Of a DNA stretch of 64,000 nucleotides, positions 23,457 to 34,973 are shown in pieces; within the stretch, counting starts at the first letter, position 1, and each line of letters begins with the position of its first letter. Under the pieces are notes generated by a model that was given only the letters and a program-made list of their open reading frames with translations, was not told where the DNA came from and made no database searches. Made by a program: the position numbers and the translations under genes. The DNA lies in assembly GCA_004352715.1 (NCBI GenBank), contig SCFE01000083.1, positions 1,026,640 through 1,090,639 on the forward strand, read 5' to 3'. This DNA comes from Hofstenia miamia. Lineage: Eukaryota; Xenacoelomorpha; Acoela.

Positions 23457-23567
23457 GGGGAGACAATTATCCCCTCAGGATTGCAATTTTTCCTGGAACT
23501 ACTTGGGGAGACAAATATCCCCTCAGGAGTAGACCTCAGATGACTACTTGGGGAAACAAATATCCCC
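23457..23567 (+). repeat. Three hairpin repeats GGGGA-loop-TCCCC (copy B)
   Basis: Hairpins at 23457-23474, 23505-23522 and 23550-23567, each GGGGA, an 8-nt loop, then TCCCC. The paired bases differ from copy A (C:G there, A:T here) in all three units, so pairing is kept. The units encode LG-R/K-QISPxE and lead into ORF3. Confidence 0.75.
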
Positions 23568-24308
23568 TTGGAAACCCAAGAAGCCATGTAAGTTAAGAGT
23601 GCCTTTTGCTAACATTAGTGCTAATACCCAACCATCCCAAAGTGACTTGAAAACCCCCTCTAGTCCCAGTCCTTCATCACACCCATCTACTAGTATTAGA
23701 TTAAAGAAAACAGAAGAACAACAACAAAAGATTTCTAAGGTGGGAGATGAGATTTTACAGTCATACTTTATAGCCACCCTTAAAGCTGTTAGTTTTGTTT
23801 GTGATAACCTGTCTGAAGAGATGAAGAACAAATTGTGATGGACCTTCAACACTAAGTCCCTAACCTGTTCAGTGTATGTTATCCAATTTATTATTGATGC
23901 TGAGCATAGACCCAGAGTTAACACAATAATATGATACAACTTGAGGATGCATGGCAAGCTTAAGAGGTCCTATTGGCAGAGCACTGTTCACACCATGTTT
24001 GATGAGGACTTCAACCTTACTCACCTGTGCCAGCCCCTGAACAATAAGAAAGAAATTAAGAAATTCGAATGTGTAAACATCAACTTTGAGAACCTGCTCA
24101 TTATTTACTTCTTTCACATTGGTGAAGTCAAACAGACAAAGATCATGGAGAAAATCAAAATCACATACCAGCTTGCTAAAGTTGAACATATCCGCCTCAT
24201 AATGTTCTTAAAAGAAGAGTATCAGGACAGCATACCTGAGCAGGTTGAGAACCTCCACTTTAGGATGAAGAATTTCACTATCTTATATACCAACTACTAT
24301 CAGCCTAC
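23548..24308 (+). pseudogene. ORF3 copy B, N-terminal part
   Basis: 23548-23838 starts just inside the last hairpin repeat: a basic Ser/Pro-rich leader, then GDEILQSYFIATLKAVSF, matching copy A. 23941-24308 continues (FDEDFNLTHLCQPLNNKKEI). No recognised domain. The frame is interrupted at 24309 by an inverted solo LTR-A1. The ATG at 23548 gives the longest N-terminus, but ORF3 may be read from the hairpin region upstream. Confidence 0.65.
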
Positions 24309-25561
24309 TGTAACATCCTCCACCTGGCCTATTTGCGCCGTGTATTATTACTGATAATTATCACTCAGTAAATTGCAGGTGAGGCGTTACTAAGTTATTG
24401 AACCGTCAGACTTTTCCTCTCTCTAATTAACTAGTTATGTTAATTGAATAATTAAATATTGACTATCACTGTTTAGGTGACAGAGCCATATGACGTTTCC
24501 TCTTCAGTTCTTCTATGGGCTACTGCCCAAAGCTGATCTCCACAATACAATTCCTCTCCTTCATGAACAATGATTGAATCCACTGCACCATCTCAGCTCA
24601 ACTGGAACTAATTATGTGTACCTTACCTTAACTCAGTGTGTGCACTCAAGTCAAGTTNNNNNNNNNNNNNNNNNNNNNNNNNNNNNNNNNNNNNNNNNNN
24701 NNNNNNNNNNNNNNNNNNNNNNNNNNNNNNNNNNNNNNNNNNNNNNNNNNNNNNNNNNNNNNNNNNNNNNNNNNNNNNNNNNNNNNNNNNNNNNNNNNNN
24801 NNNNNNNNNNNNNNNNNNNNNNNNNNNNNNNNNNNNNNNNNNNNNNNNNNNNNNNNNNNNNNNNNNNNNNNNNNNNNNNNNNNNNNNNNNNNNNNNNNNN
24901 NNNNNNNNNNNNNNNNNNNNNNNNNNNNNNNNNNNNNNNNNNNNNNNNNNNNNNNNNNNNNNNNNNNNNNNNNNNNNNNNNNNNNNNNNNNNNNNNNNNN
25001 NNNNNNNNNNNNNNNNNNNNNNNNNNNNNNNNNNNNNNNNNNNNNNNNNNNNNNNNNNNNNNNNNNNNNNNNNNNNNNNNNNNNNNNNNNNNNNNNNNNN
25101 NNNNNNNNNNNNNNNNNNNNNNNNNNNNNNNNNNNNNNNNNNNNNNNNNNNNNNNNNNNNNNNNNNNNNNNNNNNNNNNNNNNNNNNNNNNNNNNNNNNN
25201 NNNNNNNNNNNNNNNNNNNNNNNNNNNNNNNNNNNNNNNNNNNNNNNNNNNNNNCATCAAATTTCTGGTTAGTTCAAAGCTATTTATAAAAATTTTCCAA
25301 AAGTACCTGCTGATTTTGAATTTTAAATAATTCGTCTGCCAATATGGCTGTTCCTTTGTAAGCTTAATTTTGCTCAATGTAATTTGTCAAATGTTACTTG
25401 ATCAGCTAACAAGTTTTTCTTAATTTGAACAATATTGAGGCTTAGTTGCATCTTACAAAATAACTAAGATAATTAACTAAATTTTACAATCAATTCTAAT
25501 TATTATTAATCATTCGACGTTATTCTTCACTTGCAGCTTAGTTGCTTTGGATGATGCTACA
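24309..25561 (-). mobile_element. Inverted solo LTR-A1 in ORF3, CTAC target duplication
   Basis: Begins TGTAACATCCTCCACCTGG and ends GGATGATGCTACA. It is flanked by a perfect CTAC duplication (24305-24308 and 25562-25565). Removing it and one CTAC joins ORF3 exactly as in copy A near 12240. A TATA-box-like sequence on the minus strand lies near 25285. N fills 24658-25254. Confidence 0.88.
24658..25254. other. Assembly gap, 597 N
   Basis: Unresolved part of the inverted LTR-A1. Confidence 0.99.
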
Positions 25562-27957
25562 CTACCAGTATGTATCAGTCAAACACCTTTTCAATCATTA
25601 AATTGATCTACATGGATCTCCTACTCCTTAAGAAGATCCTGACTCACTGCCTGGTAGTTGATATGAGCCTCATCATTGACACAGCCATACATCCACAGAC
25701 CCTCAAGTTGATAAATGTTAACTGGCCCACCCTTGCTCTAGTCACCAATCTCCACGTCAGCTTAGCCTTTTCCCAAAGTGCTGCCACACTCACCAAGATC
25801 AATGAGATCTGGATGAACCTTAAAGCTGATAAAAACCCCGAGTCTGTTTGGCCCACCATCAACATTCACAGCCCAATCTCACAGGATACTTGATCAGTTG
25901 AGACTCCTCATGGAGCTGCGCATTTTGTATATGTCCCAAGACTGGTAGAACTATCCCAAAAGATTATTTACTGAGAAATTCATGCTGCCAGTTCAGTCAT
26001 GTGGAGTTGTTTGGATTTTGGCAATCTTGCTAACATGTCATCCTCAACTCCAACTGCCTCTTGACTGCAACACCCAAGATCTTTTAGCCAGAAAGTGCAC
26101 ACACAAGCTAGCTATCTGCCCAGCATCATGGAAAATAAAGAATTGGTTCATGCATGCATGCTCCTTACCATCATCCCTTGGGAAGACTAAGAAAGCCATG
26201 GAGCGTTTTTCAAGAAATTTTATGCCAGATTCATTGGAGTGAGTAGTCCACTATGGTGCCTTCTGCCCCAAATGATTATCAACCGTCTTGGCATTGCTTT
26301 TAGCAACCTCAACATTTTCTCAGACACACTAAAGAAATATGTCTCAGGAGCCACAGCCAAAATGAAATTTCCATCATTATTGTCTGAGTACGCACCACTG
26401 TGCACTAGCTGCCTGAACCATTGAGAGCCTGGATAAACACAACAGTTTTTGACATTGGTAAACCACTACAATGTCCACACAAAGACTGATATCATATATA
26501 ACTTGAAAAAGATGAACTACCCTGAATGCAGCTATAACAAAATTGCTGAGACACAGAGGTAAGCTGCAAAGGATGGTGAGATCATCCCTATCACTGAAAT
26601 TGAACAAACAATGCACTTGCCTGAACAGTTTTACAGAAAAGAAGAGCTACTTTCCTCTTCTACAATTGAAGTGTCTCCTGGCACTAAAGCACTCATTGAG
26701 GCAGTGAATTTCCAAAAGTTTTCCAGCATTGCCAGCTCACCCATGCCTATGCCTGCCTTGTCCATTACCAATTGTGCACCACTCTGATGAGTTTGCTGAG
26801 AAACTCTCTATCATCAACCATATCATTGAGAGTAGCAGAGACAACAATATCTTAGGTCTCATGAAGTGGTGCCTCATGGAAATGTTCACAAAAGAGGATT
26901 TGATGCTTCTACAATCACCTGGGCAACAAATAGCCTTGGACATAGAATTCACCATGTCTTGACTCTGAATCTCCAATGTCCAAATTGACAAGCTCCACAA
27001 ATATGGACTCCATAGTACATTTTAAGATACCATCAAGGAAGCTAAGATCAACTATCCTGTCACAATTGGAACTGCTATGCTTAAGAAGAAGGTTGAGTTC
27101 AACCAAGTCAAGACCAACACTGAAAAGAACAATCTGCTTTGCATACCTCCACTCAGCATAATGACTCTGATAATTCTACCATCCTGGTAAGTCAAGAAAG
27201 GACTTGAGATCTCCAAATCCATTCAGACACCAGAATACAAGGAAACAAGGGTGGTAATCCTGAGCATGTCTTTATTGATGGGAAATTTATTATCAAGGAT
27301 ATTTTTAGAAAGGGCAACCAATATCCACCCAACTACAGAAAATTCACAACAAGATTGCAACCTTAGATCCATGAGTCCTTAGTCTATTTCAAGCATCAGG
27401 CAACTTCATGTGGACAAACAACATTGAGACTCTAACACATTACTATGATGTTACTAAGCAGATCAAAATCATCACTATGTTGTGAGCTGAAGTCACTTAC
27501 CCAGAGGAGATGACTCTTCAACAAGTAAATGAGTATTGCTCTTTATTCATGGATCATGCTACTCACATGGGGTTGTTAAAAGAAGTATTTACTCATTTTT
27601 AACCAAGCACCCAGATCAGTGCCAAGGATACCTATACATCTGACACCAATGCATTCATGACACTCATGATCATGCTCAAGGGCCTTTGACTTTATGAATG
27701 CTTGTATGATACTTTTACATGGAGAATAAACAACTTTCAATGAAACTGCCTAATTATCTCCCAACTACCAGAGATCAAGTTTTTCCACTTACAGAACAAA
27801 GCAATCACTCAGAGGGAGACACTTATGCAGTTCACCCAGTGACCTAGATATGCTGAAGTTTCATACTGGGATGACATTTTAGCAGTTGAGATGGTGGAGG
27901 AAATGCAGAAACTACTGTCAGGTCCTATGGTCCAACTCCTACTGCAAACTTAACCAT
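25562..27957 (+). pseudogene. ORF3 copy B, middle and C-terminal part
   Basis: Broken open segments at 25570-25893, 25982-26242, 26239-26424 and 26729-26962, and others to about 27957, align with copy A through VWPTINIHSP, LLQSPGQQIALD and the C-terminal block. It includes the C-terminus lost from copy A (about 27780-27957, comparable to 10020-10134 of element 1). With the N-terminal part, ORF3 totals about 1050 codons. Function unknown. Confidence 0.65.
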
Positions 27958-27969
27958 GCAATGGGGGTG
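27958..27969 (+). promoter_or_regulatory. Candidate polypurine tract before the 3' LTR
   Basis: AATGGGGGTG immediately precedes TGTAGAGTCACTCAGGG. This is the position and composition expected for the plus-strand priming tract of an LTR retroelement. Confidence 0.55.
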
Positions 27970-28900
27970 TGTAGAGTCACTCAGGGCCTCTGTTTTTGAT
28001 TTTATTCTTTTGATTATTTTGGCATTCTGAAAATTAGTGTTACGTCACAGTAACATCATAATTTGTTATTTGATGCTATCAATTTATATCAATTTCTTTT
28101 AAATCAATTTGTATATTTTCAAGTGTAGTTATTTCAATCAATTTATTATTTGTCCCCTTGACCTAAACCTATATGTAATTGCTCATTTAATTTTGCAAGG
28201 GAACTCATGTGCAAGTTGTAAACATTAAGCAGGTAATAATTTACAAAACTGTAATAAATACTTGAAAAACTTGTAGTGAATGCACAATATAATTCATCTT
28301 ACTCCAATCATGTTTGATCACCTCTAATTTATTTATATGCTAACCCCTTTTAGATTTTGTCATGGATGTTAGTTTAATAATTTTTGCTTAAGATCCAGCA
28401 ACAATTTGGGAGGAAACTGCAATGGGTCTGGGGCAACAAATAGCTCCTTAATGGTCACTTTAGGTTACAGCTAGCATTAAGTGTATGGAATAAGAGATTT
28501 AATTTGATCATTTCATTTCATACATGCACATAATAATAACACACTGCAAATATACTATGCTGTTGGCAAACATGAATACACAGCAATTATGTGCCTTTTG
28601 TTTTATTATTTATTTTCATGAGCTGAGATAATAGAACCATTTAGTGCCTAAAGTGCATCCATATTTTAAATGTATTATGTACAATGTTAGCCTGAACAGA
28701 ATCATTAACTGAGACAAATTCTACTTGAGACTGATTACAATGCCACCCTGCAGGTTATGTAATGTTAGTAATGAAATGCTGAAACATCTGATTTTTAGCT
28801 AGAAATAGAATACCAGCAAAACCACCTAATTTTAATTGTATTTATTTCTTGTAAATAGACTTTCTTAACAATAATACTGTAAATATCAATCTTAAAACCA
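27970..28900 (+). mobile_element. LTR-B, 3' LTR of copy B
   Basis: Begins TGTAGAGTCACTCAGGG and is similar to solo LTR-B (16911-17856), including the CAACAATTTGGGAG block near 28398 and GAGCTGAGA near 28620. Near 28425 it carries GGGGCAACAAATAGCTCC, close to the copy A hairpin sequence. The 3' terminus is not certain; by comparison it should lie near 28900. Confidence 0.6.
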
Positions 28901-29957
28901 TTACCCCCTTTTTAGATAGTAATGTGTTCAGTTCTTTTATTTTGCCTTTTTTTAATGTAAATACAAGTGTGTAATCATATTCATTCTTTAACTTATTTTG
29001 TTTCCCTGTTTGCTTCCTTTTGTATGTTTTAGATATCTATATGGTAAGAAATTTGCTATTTGTCTACTTGTGTAACAATACTCCATTACCTTCAGTTGTG
29101 TAAATATTCTGTACATAATGTAAATATTCATTTCTGTTGCCAGTTGAGGCATGTAGTGCATGATGAAAGGAACTACTTGGCCAGTAAACATGTAATTAGC
29201 ACTGTAAATAACTGAAACCAAGAAAAAACAATCAGTTCTTGCTATGAGCTCTTTTTTGTGTAGAAAAAATAATAAGGTGAAAAATCTGAATTTAATCAAC
29301 CTTCTTTATTTTTATACTGTTCATATACTATAAGTTTGTAAAATTTATGTTTGTAAAATGTTTCATAGAATTTAGGATTGTAAAGAGCTTTATATTAAAT
29401 TACATTTAGTTTTAGGAGAAAAACCCTCTAGTAATATATCTTACATTTTCCAAATTTCATTGTCCAGCTGTGTGCTTTCATTTTTTATGAAGTAGTTATA
29501 AAAATTCAATGCCACAGTGAATGCCTACCTCTTACTTTTATATTTAAATTTACTAGTTATGTCAAGTTGTGTCTAGATTATTAATTTTGTAGTGTTGACT
29601 TTATGTGTTATTCTTTGAATAACCTTAATATGGTTCTCCATTTGTGTATGCTTTGGCCTAAACACATAGCCACATTCAAAGGTAGGCCTTTTTACTTCAT
29701 TATTAAATATTAATTATACAATTATTAACATGAAAAATCTAGTTATCAAAATATTAACAACAGGAACCACTAAAATATACCAAACATTTGCAATAAACAT
29801 GCATTATAGTTAAGAACATAAATTGTATGAATAACTTTATGAATTAATATTTTACCAACATAAATTGTATGAACAACTTTACAAACTTATATTTATGAAC
29901 AGATATTATGAACAAGTACTTACGAACATATATTATATGAATATATATAGTATGGAC
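28901..29957. other. No gene supported
   Basis: AT-rich. A 103-codon minus-strand ORF (28988-29299) has no recognisable features. Around 29760-29945 the motif TATGAAC/TACGAAC recurs in loose, degenerate form. Confidence 0.5.
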
Positions 29958-30296
29958 CAGGGCTTTCAAGTCGAGTTCAAGTTACTTGGCCTGAGTTTGA
30001 GTTTTTACGTTTTGAGTTTGAGTTCGAGCGTTTTTTTAAATGACATTCTGAGTTCAGTCGAATTTTTTTTCTAATTCCGAGTTTTTTAGGGTAAAAAACA
30101 TTTATTTTACAATAATTCTAAGCTAAAAAATAGTTTTTGTGATTAGTAAGAAAATTGATATTTACAAAAATTTAATTTTTACGGTATTTTCGAACAAGTT
30201 CGAGTTTGGATTATTTCTCTTCCGAATTTTTCCGATCGAGTTTTACGAGCTTATTCGAGTTCGAGTTCTTAACATTCCGAGTACGCGAAAACCCTT
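29958..30296. mobile_element. hAT-like MITE rich in GAGTTCGAG words
   Basis: About 339 bp. The left end CAGGGCTTTCAAGTCGAG and the reverse complement of the right end AAGGGTTTTCGCG are imperfect inverted repeats of the hAT type. The flanks GTATGGAC (29950-29957) and GTACGAAC (30297-30304) match at 6 of 8, consistent with an aged 8-bp duplication. The interior has many GAGTTYGAG/TCGAG words on one strand. No coding capacity. Confidence 0.55.
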
Positions 30297-30744
30297 GTAC
30301 GAACTTTCCCCCAGCAATCTATCAAATATTATGAAATGATATTTTGGCAATTAGTAAAGTTCCCAACCGATTGTGAATATTAATAGCCAGAACAGCAGCG
30401 TGTAGAATTAGTTTGATAAAAATGAATGCATCTTTATATGCATTCGCCTTGATTTACTTACATCAGGTTAATTAAAAATAATTTTCAAGGTTTTCATTGA
30501 GCCGACGAAGTTATAGTTGCACATAATTGTGCTAATTTTATAGTAACATTTCTATAATACTGCAATACTGGACCGATTTCTTAGCATAATGGATACCAGC
30601 ATAATCCATTTAACATAATATTTGTAACACGTGGTAAATATTTAAAGAATTATGTAAGTTGGTAAAAAGATGTTTGACTTCAAAATTTCTAAATAGTGTT
30701 TTTTTTACAACTCCAAATTAGTAAAATATGTTTTCAGCAAATAC
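30297..30744. other. No gene seen
   Basis: AT-rich spacer between the MITE and the 3' end of the LINE. Nothing recognisable. Confidence 0.5.
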
Positions 30745-30867
30745 TAGTTTTAAGCATAATAATAATAATAATAGTTTAAGACTTAATTATCCCTAGTGAT
30801 AATTTATAACTAAAAGATGAGAAAGGAGATTAGCACCGACAAGATGCTCAAATGCAGCAAGTTTGTA

Positions 30868-31260
30868 GGCGTTATTGCAGATCAGGGGACTCTGATATAT
30901 AAAAATATTGTTTCTACGCAACACTGTATATGACGTCATCTAGAACGTAAACTTAAATTCTAAATTTTACAATATTTTATAGACCTAAACACTACCCCAA
31001 GTCACAACTTAACGTTTCTTAAACCTAAACCAGAAACCTAAATTTTACAGTATTTTATAGACCTAAGCCCTAACCCAAGTCACAACTTAACGTTTCTTAA
31101 AGCTAAACCCTATAACCTAAACCTAAAACCTAAATTTTATAATATTTTATAGACCTAAACCCTAAACAATGAATTTTTAACATTTGATGACTTAAACCCT
31201 TAGCATGTAATTTGACGTCACTTCGGCTTTTAGAAATGTCACCTGGTCTGCAATAACGCC
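30868..31260. mobile_element. 393-bp MITE with 8-bp target duplication
   Basis: Terminal inverted repeats start GGCGTTATTGCAGAYCAGG on both ends (two mismatches in the first 25 bases). They are flanked by a perfect AGTTTGTA duplication (30860-30867 and 31261-31268). Excising the MITE and one duplication restores the LINE frame. The interior holds the 76-bp tandem repeat below. The duplication length fits hAT, P or Merlin; the GG start slightly favours Merlin, but this is not settled. Confidence 0.88.
30955..31190. repeat. Three tandem units of about 76-90 bp inside the MITE
   Basis: Units share TAAATTTTAYARTATTTTATAG, then ACCTAAACCCTAA-type sequence and CAAGTCACAACTTAACG. They start near 30960, 31037 and 31130; the third is truncated. 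CCTAAA words are frequent but irregular. Confidence 0.75.
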
Positions 31261-33139
31261 AGTTTGTAAGTAAAGGTTTGTTGTTCTGACAGCTCTGCTA
31301 AAATAATTGTTCTCACTTCCAAATTTCTGATGCTTTCTCTTGAGAACAAACACTCAGGTAGTTGTTGGTCGTAAAAAGGACAAACACTAACTAGTGCATA
31401 ATCGGATATAATAAGATACATTTTCTGATGTAATAATTTGTAGAAAAATGTCATGTCGGAATATATTAGATAATAGGATAGAAGAAAACTGCGCGTAGAT
31501 AGCAAACCATCAAAGTAGTCAATTTTCTCAGTCACCCATTTGATCCCACGTTTATGGAATGATTCCAGTTTCCTGCTGGAAGCAACGTTAGCGCACCAGA
31601 CCTGTGATGAATATACAATAATGCTAAGAACAAAAAATCTGTAAACCCGAAATTTAGAATTACATGGAGTACTAAAAGGAATGTTTCTTTTCATAAAATA
31701 TTAACATCTAAGGGCCTTTGAAATAAGAAAAGATACAGCTGAGGTCCAGGAAAATTATTTGATATCATAATGCCCAAGTCTTTAGTTCTAGAGACATGTT
31801 TAATGGATACATTACCTATAAGAATATCCGACACTCTTAGAGCAGGTAATTTCAATTTTTTCAACCGAATAAAGTTTGTCCAAGAAAATAAGGCTGAAAT
31901 GAGAAGAGTAATGCCAGAAATAGAATACGGAATCAGCATCCACACTAATTGGGTAAGCAGTCATGTAACATAAATTGAGAATAAATGACGAGATACACGG
32001 TGAGCGTTTGGGGTAGAGGCAGAGAAACTGAAACACTCACATTGTAATGGTCAGATAAGTTTAAATTTTCACTAATTATCACTGAAGTCAAGTCGATCCT
32101 GTCTGTAATATAGAGGTCCAGAATGTTTCCTTGCTCGTGAGTAACACAATTGAGATAGATTATGTGCGTCAAGTAAGTCAAGAACAATATTAGAATCTGC
32201 TGACCTGGATGAAAAATAATTCCAACGTATATCAGGATAGTTGAAATCACCCATTATAAAAACCAAATCAGTTTCAGTATGATACATAAGAGAGTAATAA
32301 TAATTAAATACAATCGCAACTAAGTCTACTGCTAATCCTATAAAGGGAGTAGGTAACAGTTAAAATTTCTGTTTTTAAACGCACAGACACAGCAAAAGTC
32401 ATATAAAGGACAAGTTAAGTCGTTAACGTGGTTGAGTAGGTAATTTGAAACAGCTATGCAAACTCTTCCACGAGCACCTAATTTTCTGTCAGCACGTGAA
32501 ACAATAGTATAATTTGTAAAAGCCAAAACCTCACCAAAGTCTATCATCGAAGAAAGCCACGTTTCACTCAAACAGAAAATATTCTTCTTGTTTAGATAAA
32601 TGAAATCGGAAATACCCAAACGCTTGTTAAGAGAAACAATAAATTTGTTTGTAAAAACTTAAAGAATAACATTAAACATTTTATTAAAACGTGATAAGAA
32701 CAATTACAAATATTCTAAAAAATTTAACCATTATTTATATATACGATTACAAATAAAAATATCTTACAAGATCTCTCAAGTATGGGTTTTATTTTAAAAT
32801 CTCTTAACAATATATTGATATATTTAGCTATCGATTAGGAACTGTCATTTTCCATTATGGCAGTGGTTTATATTTCATGTAGTGCTTTATTACATTTATT
32901 CCATGGTGGGTAAAAAATAACAAAATTCCTTAAGATATTCGTTTCGTTGTGCCTTTACATCCTTTAAATATTCATATATGTGTAACTAAAAATTAAATGT
33001 AAATTATATGTTAAAAATATATGCTATGTTTCTAAATTTATCGGAATGATCATTTTTGCAGCTAGAGGTTCGCTAGTACTGCATTGTATTATATTTTATC
33101 AAATATTGAAATCTCAAAAATAGTTTTTACTTCCCCTCC

Positions 33140-33179
<40 letters not shown>

Positions 33180-33196
33180 TATATATATATATATAA
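33140..33196. repeat. (TA)n microsatellite
   Basis: Almost pure TA with one ACT interruption near 33178. Confidence 0.95.
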
Positions 33197-34942
33197 TTAT
33201 TTATAAAATGTGACATTTATTAAAACTAATAAAACATTTTATTCTGCTTTTAGTATACGTTTATCGAAAACATATTTTATTAGCTACTAATTGGCAATTT
33301 ATAGATTTCCTTTAATATACCTTTATATTAATAAATTTTGATGTCAAGCAATTTTACATCTTATCAACTCTTTCTTAAATATTTACCGCATGTTTTCTTT
33401 AGCTGTCAGTCCATGTCGAAAATTTTTTTATATATTTTACTTTGTTAATTATCGTTTTTATCTCTTAGCAGTGTTTGTTTTACCCGAACTCCGCGTGGCC
33501 CTATTCTGCATCTAATTAAGTACTTTTTCTTTTGAATATTAAATTTGAGGCCTTAATATATTAGTTAATTATAGTGTACTATTGGTGACTTCTTAGCCTT
33601 ATAAACGTATATCTGTAACAGCCTGCTTACAATATACATCCATTTATAATTAGTATTTTCATTTTGCTTCAGTTAGGGCAAATTTAGAAAATAATGAGTC
33701 AAAATTTGAAATTATGCTAGCTTTATGGCCACGATTACTTGAGAACTAAGTGGGTGTATCTACCACTTATGTTTTATGTTAGTATATCAGCAATAGATTT
33801 ATTTACATGCTTATAAACTGGGGTAGTACGCGTACCGTACATAGGCTTCTATAAAACGGCACGGGCCGGGCATACGGGCTCTGAACGTAGTCCGAGAATT
33901 TGTTGTTGTTCGAGGAGCTTAGTTATTAAAAACATTTCTTTAAGGTTTATCATTGATTTATAAAATTATTCTACTTATCTACTCTATTTCTATCTATGGA
34001 TATTGTATATTTATTTCGTGTAATATTAACATTCATGCATGTAGATATGCAACACATAAAATGTAACACTAACTCACATAAAACTCATTATCTTTACCAG
34101 TTTTAAAGAGTTCCATTGTGTTGTCATCTTCTGATATGGTTTTAATTATATTATAGTACTCATGTACATTATAATGTAACGTAGGAAACGGAAGTCGAAA
34201 ATTCCAAAAATCGTTCAATATCGTTTGCATTAATGCAATTTAAATATTTTACAAAATCGTACAAGCAGTATATTGTTCATTTAAATTATTTTCATACTAT
34301 TAAATATGTTTGTCAATTATAGCTATGTGGTTTGATGCACGAATTGTCAATGAATAGAGAAAATGTGTTTATAAATCTACTGAAAATGGGGTTTAGTTAT
34401 GAATTATTGTAGAATCACTGTGTTGAATCTAGAGAGAACTTGAAAAGTGATGATAAATGCAATACTATTAAACCATGCTATTATGAAGCAGGATATTTAG
34501 AGCAAGACCATATTCTGTTAAGTAAGGCGATATACTGCTTCTAATGTTATCTAAATATTTATACGTGTTTCTATTATTTACGATTTACAAATGGTTTTGC
34601 TATAAACATTTAAAGATCTCCTCAGGTTAATTATATGTTAATTTTGACAGCCCGCGATTGGGCGGGTGAAACCAGTTACATGTGGGCATTATCCGTTCTA
34701 CTCTAGATATATAGGCAATTTTGATGCATATACACTATAATCATACAAATTTTGAAAATTACTTGTCATTGTCCAACAAAATGTCTAAGCAAAAGTAAAC
34801 ATTGTTAATGCCATTTAGATGTCCTATTGTGAAATACAGTATCTATTTAAAAAATAGAAAGAAATTGAATTATTTTACATAAAATATGTTATAACCCGAC
34901 CGTGGTGTTACAACCGAGCCATATGTGTGCAGTGTATTTATA

Positions 34943-34946
<4 letters not shown>

Positions 34947-34973
<27 letters not shown>
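34947..34973. repeat. (TG)n microsatellite
   Basis: About 13 TG units, about 80 bp upstream of the NGDN start codon. Confidence 0.95.

Larger units (their letters stand above)
30745..32650 (-). pseudogene. CR1/Jockey-like LINE, internally deleted
   Basis: Read on the minus strand. 32338-32619 has SETWL and DRKLGARG (start of the APE endonuclease). 32072-32287 has IMGDFNYPDIRW and 31945-32250 has NLSDH (endonuclease core). 31691-31945 has a KDLGIMISNN block and 31239-31694 has YSSQVWCANV, the C-terminal reverse transcriptase region. The central reverse transcriptase with its catalytic YADD is absent. After the coding end near 30800, the minus strand carries an ATT-repeat tail (about 30760-30780), typical of CR1/L2-type 3' ends. 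A MITE at 30868-31260 interrupts the C-terminus. Confidence 0.8.

Noticed and set aside
28988-29299. 103-codon minus-strand protein gene
   Set aside because: No family resemblance, no supporting splice or promoter signal, and length compatible with chance.
31020-31180. Interstitial CCCTAAA-type telomere repeat
   Set aside because: The CCTAAA words are irregular and belong to a 76-bp tandem repeat inside a MITE.
34640-34665. CCCGC/GCGGG hairpin as a structured RNA
   Set aside because: A 5-bp stem alone, with no conserved context, is not enough.
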